Shown: positions 58,724 through 64,000 of the stretch, one piece after another | Layout of the letters: the number at the start of each line of letters is the position of its first letter | Position numbering within the stretch: position 1 is the stretch's first letter | Assembly: GCA_047936785.1 (NCBI GenBank) | Contig: CP176394.1 | Source of the DNA: Acidaminobacterium chupaoyuni | Lineage (GTDB): Bacteria; Bacillota; Clostridia; Oscillospirales; Butyricicoccaceae | Length of the DNA stretch: 64,000 nucleotides | Strand: one strand, 5' to 3' | Made by a program: the position numbers and the translations under genes | Notes under the pieces: model-generated | The model's input: only the letters and a program-made list of their open reading frames with translations | Told to the model about the DNA's origin: nothing | Databases searched by the model: none

Positions 58724-59505
58724 AAAAAACGGCCATTGTCATCTGCGCAATCACCATCGCGGGGATCGCCGCTGTCGCCGCGTTTCCGCAGGGCGGCACC
58801 GACGGCGAGAGTTTACCCGCCGAAGAAGAAAAAAGCAGCCTGTGCGCAACGGTGGAGCCGTCAGCGGCATACGTGTACGATACCACCCGCACAGAATCGC
58901 ATTCTGAGGCAAAAAACACAACCGCAGCGGCGGCGTCTGAGAGCATGACCGAGCTGCCGAGGGATAGTACCCCAACCAGAGAGAATACCCTCCAAAGCCG
59001 CGATAGCGCGCACGAATCTGAGGGTATCGTCACAGTCAAGCCAACCACGACTGCCCCACCATCACGGCAGGACGCAACGGTCACCGCGTCTGACCCATAC
59101 CACACCGATGTCTACCCAAACAATGTCTATTCCGAAGAATACCTCTACGACGCGGAAGGCAATCTCGTCGGTAAAACCACCACCATCCCCACCGCCTTCG
59201 GGCCGGATGCCATTTGGATCGACGGTCACGCCTACTATGACGTCCCCGGCTTCGGCCTCATCGAATGGGGCGGCCCCAATCAGCGGACGGAGGACTACAC
59301 CATGTACGAATCCGGCGTTAAGGTCGGTATCATGGGCGGCGGGGATGAAACGCTGACAGGGACATCCGCTCAGCCCAAGCCGCAGGAATGGCCGGAGCCG
59401 ATCGGCGAGACTATCGACCAGACCATAAACACGGTACCCGAACGCAGCACCAACCCGCCCGACTGGCGGCCAAACAGCGGCTGCGAATATGAGGAGGGAG
59501 AATAA
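58720..59505 (+). CDS. Secreted or membrane-anchored DUF6550-like mobile-element protein
   Basis: The 261-residue protein has an N-terminal hydrophobic segment (KKTAIVICAITIAGIAAVAA), a long Thr/Ser/Glu/Pro-rich disordered part and the element AYYDVPGFGLIEWGGPNQ. The VPGFG-(W/L)-(V/I)-E phrase is what I recall of DUF6550 proteins in clostridial conjugative elements. Function unknown. GGAGGGAAAGG precedes the ATG, and the stop lies three bases before the next gene. Confidence 0.65.
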   Translation: MKKTAIVICAITIAGIAAVAAFPQGGTDGESLPAEEEKSSLCATVEPSAAYVYDTTRTESHSEAKNTTAAAASESMTELPRDSTPTRENTLQSRDSAHESEGIVTVKPTTTAPPSRQDATVTASDPYHTDVYPNNVYSEEYLYDAEGNLVGKTTTIPTAFGPDAIWIDGHAYYDVPGFGLIEWGGPNQRTEDYTMYESGVKVGIMGGGDETLTGTSAQPKPQEWPEPIGETIDQTINTVPERSTNPPDWRPNSGCEYEEGE

Positions 59506-59508
59506 CCA

Positions 59509-59793
59509 ATGGATTACACGGAAATCATGGACATGCTTATGCAGGAGTTGACCCAGCAGGCGTACCGCGACCTACGCAGTACAAATCCCAATGCCGATGC
59601 CCTGTTCGCACGGCAGACGGAACTGGCGGAGCGCGCAGATGGGATCATGAAATCGCTTGATGCGGACAAAAAAACCGCGCTGGAGGAATATCGCAACAGT
59701 ATCATAGACGGCGCCGGTCTCCAGACCGAGCACTGCTATCTCCAAGGCACAAAGGACTGTGTCCTCCTGCTCAAAAAGCTCGGATTATTGTGA
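59509..59793 (+). CDS. Small helical protein of mobile elements (DUF6664/DUF6809-like)
   Basis: The 94-residue protein is all helical, with EIMDMLMQELTQQAYRDLRS at the start and YLQGTKDCVLLLKKLGLL at the end. The closing (F/Y)xQGxKDCVxLLKxLG phrase recurs in small proteins of integrative elements. I am not certain of the family name and know no function. It follows the DUF6550-like gene by three bases and ends at a strong terminator. Confidence 0.6.
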   Translation: MDYTEIMDMLMQELTQQAYRDLRSTNPNADALFARQTELAERADGIMKSLDADKKTALEEYRNSIIDGAGLQTEHCYLQGTKDCVLLLKKLGLL

Positions 59794-59835
59794 GACTGAG
59801 ATAAGCTTTTCCCTCCGATCTGCGCAAAGCTACGC

Positions 59836-59874
59836 CCCGAAGCAAGTCATGAAACACTTGCTTCGGGCTTTTTT
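59836..59874 (+). terminator. Terminator after the small helical protein gene
   Basis: Stem CCCGAAGCAAGT (59836-59847) with ACTTGCTTCGGG (59856-59867), followed by CTTTTTTG. It separates the plus-strand genes from the convergent sigma-like gene. Confidence 0.9.
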
Positions 59875-59879
59875 GTTTG

Positions 59880-60884
59880 TTATACCGGATCCTTTTCCAA
59901 TGCCTCGTGCATGACTGTGAACGCCGCAATCAGCGCCTGCACCAATGCTGGAAACTGCTCCTCCAGCGCCCACTCATCCGCGTACCATGCGCCCTGCGGC
60001 GTGACGTAACACTCTGACCCTTCGCTCTCGCACCGGGCCTTGCGGATCGCCGCCTCTGCCAGTGCATACTGATTCGGATACTCGCGCATGAGCTTTTGAA
60101 GTTTTCCGAGCGCCCGATTCCGCGCCTTCTCCACCGCATCGGTTTTCATGAAGTGATACATGGCGACGTCGTCCAGCGACTCCCGCACATAGCCGAATAC
60201 ACCGTAGCACTTGCCGAGAATGTCCTGCTCCTTCTTCGGTAACTTTTGGAACAGCCTATGTAGATATTCATGCCGAATTTTTTTGCGGAGAGCTGTGTCA
60301 GGCGACTCAAACATCGTCTGCTCCGCGATGTAGTCATAAACGCCGTCGCTGTAATCACCGCTATTGCCATCATCATGGTGCGCGAGGTCGTAGACGGAGA
60401 GAAAGTGCGTCGCGTAGTCGATATGCTTCGCGGCCAGCCACAGGGGAATGTCCAACTCGGACGCAATCTCATCCACTGTCATTCTTTGAACATGGTACAT
60501 TTCCTGCGCTTTTCGTACCAGCGTCATGCTGCCCCGGTCAATGGCCAACGTGCCCATGCTGGATTCCAGATATCGCCGCATGGCGCCGTCGATAAACGGC
60601 ACGGCATAGGTAGTCAGCATTCCCTTGGAGGGAATGTATCCGCCACCGCAGATACATTCGATGAATGCCGCCATGCCCTCGCCTTCCAGATCGGAGAGCA
60701 ACTCGATCGTGTAGGCCGTGGGATTCCCCCGGTCATTGAAGCGATAGCAGTGATACTTAATGGCAATTTTCTCTGCGCGGTCATGGAGCAGCCCCCGATT
60801 CTGTTCGCACAGGGTGTCCAGCGCTGAGCTGTCGCCCTTCGCGTAGAGCGCCATCAGCGCCTCGTTAGTTACGCCGAGCTTCAT
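59880..60884 (-). CDS. Divergent sigma-70-like factor of mobile elements
   Basis: The 334-residue protein starts LGVTNEALMALYAKGDSSAL and CEQNRGLLHDRAEKIA, like sigma region 2, then DLEGEGMAAFIECI and KGMLTTYAVPFIDGAMRRYL, which match the DLxQEGxxGLxxA and FSTYAxxxIRxAIxR patterns. Region 3-like (KAQEMYHVQRMTVDEIASEL) and region 4-like helices (KLPKKEQDILGKCYG to RALGKLQKLM) follow. The long C-terminal tail is unusual. Its ATG overlaps the stop of the DUF6076-like gene (ATGA), so the pair is translated together. It may direct transcription of the element. Confidence 0.75.
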   Translation of the reverse strand: MKLGVTNEALMALYAKGDSSALDTLCEQNRGLLHDRAEKIAIKYHCYRFNDRGNPTAYTIELLSDLEGEGMAAFIECICGGGYIPSKGMLTTYAVPFIDGAMRRYLESSMGTLAIDRGSMTLVRKAQEMYHVQRMTVDEIASELDIPLWLAAKHIDYATHFLSVYDLAHHDDGNSGDYSDGVYDYIAEQTMFESPDTALRKKIRHEYLHRLFQKLPKKEQDILGKCYGVFGYVRESLDDVAMYHFMKTDAVEKARNRALGKLQKLMREYPNQYALAEAAIRKARCESEGSECYVTPQGAWYADEWALEEQFPALVQALIAAFTVMHEALEKDPV

Positions 60885-61876
60885 GGCGTGCCATCCTTCT
60901 TCGGTCTGCCGCGGGGCTTCGCTTTTCGTGTGATGCCGCATCGGGCATAGACCGCCTCTGACGATATTGTCTGCTCAAACGCCTCCAACGAAAGCTCGCT
61001 GCGGCGCAGCGCGTCGTAGAGCGCATCCCGCACATCATCCTTGGCGGCCCGGGCCTCCTCGCGGGTGATTACCTCCCGGCGCATATCCTTGGTGATTCGC
61101 TCAAAAGCGGTGAGCTTGATGCGTAGCTTGGGGATATCCCGCGCCAGCTCCTTCTGCACCTCGTGGGTTCCGAACTGTCGGCAGGTAAAGCGGCTGTTGT
61201 AGGGACTGGTTCCCTCGCAATAGAGCGCGTGGGCCCCGCCCTTTAGCATGAAATAATTTCCGCAGACCTTGCAGCGGAGTATGTTTCTGCCGGTGTTCAG
61301 CGCGTGCATATAATCCGCCTTCAAAACGGCCTGCACACTGTCCGTGCGGTGTTCCTCGCAGATGGCGAAGCGACCGTCCGCCATCTCCCGCGGGACATAG
61401 GAGAGCGCATAGGTGTCATTGGTGGTGTAGCAGTCCGTGCCATGGGTCAGCGGCGTGACAATATATTTCTGCACAAAGCGCGGCTCAGTGTAAAAGTCGT
61501 GCAGGGCGGCGGCGTAATTCCCCGGATCGTTTTTCAGCAGGTGCGAAACCAGATGCTGAATAAAATGCTGAATGGTGATGTTGAACACGCGGACGTCGTG
61601 GAGATACCGCTCATAGCGGGTGAGCCTGTGCTGAAAATCTTCCTCCTGCGGCTGCGCAAGGAGCGCGAACAGCTTCCGCTGGCGCAGAAGCACATCGATC
61701 GCGTCAAGCTCACGGTCGTCCTCCGCTGCCTGCGCTCGCTTGAACGTATCAGCCATGACGGCATACTCGTCCGGCGTGAGATTGAGCATATCCACAGTCA
61801 GCTCACCGGCGCGCAGCAGCGTGCCGTTTATCTCAATGAGATCGCCGTGGGTATAGAAAACAATATCGCCGTCCAT
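60881..61876 (-). CDS. DUF6076-like zinc-ribbon protein of mobile elements
   Basis: The 331-residue protein has a helical N-terminal part and a Cys-rich middle: RNILRCKVCGNYFMLKGGAH, then LYCEGTSPYNSRFTC, with four to five Cys that could bind zinc. The phrase around FMLKGGAHALYC recalls DUF6076. The C terminus is basic (RKAKPRGRPKKDG), which suggests nucleic-acid binding. ATG 61876 is preferred since GGAGG is five bases upstream; GTG 61882 is too close to it. It is coupled to the sigma-like gene. Confidence 0.65.
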   Translation of the reverse strand: MDGDIVFYTHGDLIEINGTLLRAGELTVDMLNLTPDEYAVMADTFKRAQAAEDDRELDAIDVLLRQRKLFALLAQPQEEDFQHRLTRYERYLHDVRVFNITIQHFIQHLVSHLLKNDPGNYAAALHDFYTEPRFVQKYIVTPLTHGTDCYTTNDTYALSYVPREMADGRFAICEEHRTDSVQAVLKADYMHALNTGRNILRCKVCGNYFMLKGGAHALYCEGTSPYNSRFTCRQFGTHEVQKELARDIPKLRIKLTAFERITKDMRREVITREEARAAKDDVRDALYDALRRSELSLEAFEQTISSEAVYARCGITRKAKPRGRPKKDGTP

Positions 61877-61958
61877 AGCCACCTCCGTTATTTGTCCTGC
61901 CTGTTATTTTAATTGTCCTTGCTTTCTATAAGACTACCATATTTTTCGACACAATAAT

Positions 61959-61993
61959 AGTAGAGGGGCGAAGAAATTCGCTCCTACTTTTTT
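61959..61993 (+). terminator. Attenuator-like hairpin before the chimeric RepA-recombinase gene
   Basis: AGTAG and the following GGGGCGAA pair with TTCGCTCCTACT (one bulge) and are followed by T6, 18 bases before the start codon. It could limit transcription into the gene. Confidence 0.5.
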
Positions 61994-62010
61994 GAAAGGA
62001 CGAACAATCA

Positions 62011-63753
62011 ATGAAACAGGATCTCAAGCTTATCTCCATGAGCGACGTGCAGTCGGAGGAGGTGAAGTGGCTGTGGTATCCTTACATCCCGCTGGGCAAG
62101 GTGACCATTATCCAGGGCGACCCCGGCGAGGGCAAGACCACCTTCGTGCTGGCGATGATTGCGCTCCTCACACGGGGCGAGCCGCTGCCGGAGTGTGACG
62201 TAGCGGTGGAACCCATGAGCGCAATCTATCAGACAGCGGAGGACGGTCTGGCGGATACCATCAGGCCAAGGCTGGACTCGTTTGGGGCAGACTGTTCCCG
62301 CGTGCTGGTCATCGACGAGAGCAGAAAAGAGCTAACGCTCAGTGACGAACGACTGGAGGCAGCCGTTCTTGAAACAGGCGCAAGGCTGATCGTGCTCGAC
62401 CCGCTGCAGGCCTACCTCGGCAGTGATGTGGATATGCACCGCGCCAACGAGATACGTCCCATCTTCAAACGGCTGTGCGCCACGGCGGAGCGGACTGGCT
62501 GCGCGGTCATCCTCATCGGACACATGAACAAGATGCAGGGACAGAAGGCATCCTACGGCTACAAAGCACGCGACGATGACTCTAAACGCTTGGCTGTGGA
62601 CGAGGAAGCCGCTCCCGTAGTCAGGCACATCTTCGAGCTGTGCGCCGCTGGAAAAGGGCCGAGCCAGATTGCGCGAATCCTAACCGGCGAGCAGACGGTC
62701 AATCCATCCAACTACTATTATCAGAAAACGGGCGTGGCTATCACAAATCTGGATACGACCAGACCCTGCACATGGAATCAGGACACGGTAAAGAAAATGC
62801 TTTGCAATCCTGTGTATGTTGGACACACGCTGTCCCTGCAAAAGACAACCATCTCCTACAAAAATAAGAAGGCAATTTACAACCCGGAGAGCGAACAGGT
62901 GCTGGTCAAAAACACCCATGAGCCACTGATTACGCAGGAGCAATGGGAGATCGTGCAGGAGGTGCGCAGCCACAAGCGCCGAGCACCCAAGCGTATGGAG
63001 GAACCCGGATTATTTGCGGGACTTGTCTACTGCGCCGACTGTGGACAGTACATGGTGCTCGCCAGAACGGAGAAAATGAGGGAGGATCAGTATTACTTCC
63101 GATGCTCAACTTACGGCAAGCGCGGAAAGACTGCCTGTACGCCGCACCAGATTCGAGAGGTTGATTTGACGCAGGTGGTACTGGATGATCTTCGCCGGGT
63201 CACGCACTTCGCACGGCTGAAGGAACGGCAGTTCGCTGCCTACATCAACCAGAAAAACACGCTGGAGCTGCGGCGGGAGATGAACAGTCTGCAAAAGGAA
63301 CTGGATGCCATGCGCCGCAGGAGCGGTGAGCTGTCATCTCTGTTTAAGCGCCTCTATGAGGATAATGTCTTGGGTCGAGTCACCAACGAACAGTTCCGCA
63401 TGCTCTCTGCCGATTACAACGCCGAGCAGAAAATGTTGGAAACTGCCATTCCAGAGAAAGAAGCGCGGCTGGAAAAGCTGAAAGCGTCGGCAGCCAATGT
63501 AGACGCCTTCATTGACAAGGCGAAGCGGTATACGACCATCGACGAGCTGACCCCGGAGCTGCTACGGCTGTTTATTCAGCGCATTGAGATTGGGGAGCGC
63601 TCAGCAAAGCATTCTCGCAGCGCATCGCAGAGTATAAAAATAGTCTACCGCGACATTGGCGCGGTAGACAGTGCAATGGAACCGGAGGAACAGCAGCCGC
63701 ATATTGCTCCGGCAATTACAAGCAAAGAAGATATTTTTAGATTGTTGGCATAA
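62011..63753 (+). CDS. Chimera: RepA-like AAA ATPase joined to the C-terminal part of a large serine recombinase
   Basis: The 580-residue frame joins two unrelated halves. Residues 1 to about 180 are a RepA/RecA-like ATPase (PLGKVTIIQGDPGEGKTT, LIVLDPLQAYL, VILIGHMNKMQGQKASY). From about 181 it is the rear of a large serine recombinase: YGYKARDDDSKRLAVDEEAA, PSQIARIL, a zinc ribbon (CADCGQY about 341-347 and CSTYGKRGKTAC about 368-379) and the long coiled coil. The catalytic Ser domain is absent, and the ATPase lacks the end of its fold. An in-frame deletion between two element genes explains this. The product should be inactive as a recombinase. Confidence 0.85.
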   Translation: MKQDLKLISMSDVQSEEVKWLWYPYIPLGKVTIIQGDPGEGKTTFVLAMIALLTRGEPLPECDVAVEPMSAIYQTAEDGLADTIRPRLDSFGADCSRVLVIDESRKELTLSDERLEAAVLETGARLIVLDPLQAYLGSDVDMHRANEIRPIFKRLCATAERTGCAVILIGHMNKMQGQKASYGYKARDDDSKRLAVDEEAAPVVRHIFELCAAGKGPSQIARILTGEQTVNPSNYYYQKTGVAITNLDTTRPCTWNQDTVKKMLCNPVYVGHTLSLQKTTISYKNKKAIYNPESEQVLVKNTHEPLITQEQWEIVQEVRSHKRRAPKRMEEPGLFAGLVYCADCGQYMVLARTEKMREDQYYFRCSTYGKRGKTACTPHQIREVDLTQVVLDDLRRVTHFARLKERQFAAYINQKNTLELRREMNSLQKELDAMRRRSGELSSLFKRLYEDNVLGRVTNEQFRMLSADYNAEQKMLETAIPEKEARLEKLKASAANVDAFIDKAKRYTTIDELTPELLRLFIQRIEIGERSAKHSRSASQSIKIVYRDIGAVDSAMEPEEQQPHIAPAITSKEDIFRLLA

Positions 63754-63760
63754 AACACGG

Positions 63761-63786
63761 AGGCGGACGGCTTCCGCCGTCCGCCT
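63761..63786. terminator. Hairpin after the chimeric gene
   Basis: A perfect 11-bp stem AGGCGGACGGC (63761-63771) with 63776-63786 and a TTCC loop. No T tract follows, so termination may be weak. Confidence 0.5.
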
Positions 63787-63808
63787 ACCTGCCCGATAAT
63801 GCCGAGGT

Positions 63809-63855
63809 GTCACTAATAGTACCTATGAGCATCTACCCGAAAGCCTTCTCTTTTT
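63809..63855. repeat. Right edge sequence of the accessory island
   Basis: GTCAC (63809-63813), GTACCTATG (63819-63827) and GCCTTCTCTTTTT (63843-63855) are the reverse complements of blocks at 53153-53197, in matching order. Beyond it the typical chromosome composition returns. Confidence 0.6.
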
Positions 63856-63867
63856 TTGCCAAAACGA

Positions 63868-64000
63868 TCATGCGCCGAAATAGCGGGCGATCTCTTCCAT
63901 CCGCGCGGATTGATCGACCTCGAAGGGGCAGCGGCTGTTGCAGTGGCCGCAGTGCAGGCAGGCATCGGCGTGCTTTTCCAGCTTGCGGTAATGGCCCGCG
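63868..64000 (-). CDS. Aldo/keto reductase with C-terminal Fe-S motif, 3' fragment
   Basis: The last 43 codons of a minus-strand gene that enters from the right edge. The peptide contains the ferredoxin-like motif CLHCGHCNSRCPF (C-x2-C-x2-C-x3-CP) followed by RMEEIARYFGA, the usual ending of clostridial aldo/keto reductases that carry an added [4Fe-4S] cluster. GC-rich codon use is that of the main chromosome, so the accessory island ends before it. Confidence 0.75.
   Translation of the reverse strand, partial: AGHYRKLEKHADACLHCGHCNSRCPFEVDQSARMEEIARYFGA

Overview
The window reads as chromosome of a GC-rich, Gram-positive (monoderm) anaerobe of the Clostridia, most like Oscillospiraceae/Ruminococcaceae. 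The evidence is strong AGGAGG-type ribosome binding sites, frequent TTG/GTG starts, many long hairpin-plus-T terminators, a V-type ATPase, an M3-type [FeFe] hydrogenase, a secretin-less type IV pilus locus and SLH-anchored surface proteins. No rRNA, tRNA or CRISPR array was seen.

Layout. 1-3.1 kb (minus): end of a LolD/MacB-type ABC exporter, then a GT4 glycosyltransferase fused to a CsaB pyruvyl transferase, divergent from a polysaccharide flippase (3.4-4.8 kb). 4.9-14.0 kb (plus): a complete V-type ATPase operon (G/H-I-K-E-C-F-A-B-D) ending with ridA; the K subunit has the residues of Na+-binding rotors. 14.2-19.4 kb (plus): AEC carrier, rpe, a DUF3100 membrane pair and a VWA membrane protein. 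19.6-23.8 kb (minus): ribbon-helix-helix protein plus SPFH protein, a 52-nt tandem repeat, and a TetM-like GTPase fused to a Rae1/YacP-like ribosome-associated nuclease. 24.1-41.6 kb (plus): type IV pilus operon (pilB, pilT, pilC, pilA, a pilM-pilN fusion, pilO, four minor pilin-like genes and a 1,740-residue DUF5057 surface protein). 41.7-49.4 kb: lemA, a MalY/PatB C-S lyase, a TipA-like MerR regulator, a two-gene [FeFe]-hydrogenase/GltD-like operon and a GNAT acetyltransferase. 49.5-53.1 kb: a broken RCC1-SLH gene, a nitroreductase, a DMT exporter and an ArsB/SLC13-type permease.

53.15-63.86 kb is an accessory island with less GC-biased codon use. It carries an SLH beta-helix surface protein, a small serine recombinase, an XRE regulator and its broken relative, mobile-element genes of the DUF6550/DUF6076/sigma type, and a chimeric gene joining a RepA-like ATPase to the back half of a large serine recombinase. 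Matching sequences in inverted orientation lie at both edges. The chromosome resumes with the end of an aldo/keto reductase.

The most interesting system is at 53.3-57.8 kb: serine recombinase, then a promoter lying between 29/30-bp imperfect inverted repeats that each have an internal dyad, then a leader resembling a cyclic-di-GMP-I riboswitch with a terminator, then the SLH protein. This looks like a surface protein under both promoter inversion and second-messenger control. CsaB, at the other end of the window, makes the pyruvylated cell-wall polymer that SLH domains bind, so the two ends may be functionally linked. Other points of note are the TetM-Rae1 fusion, the RepA-recombinase chimera, the palindrome covering the SPFH-RHH promoter, and an Ig-like insertion in the pilus-linked DUF5057 protein.
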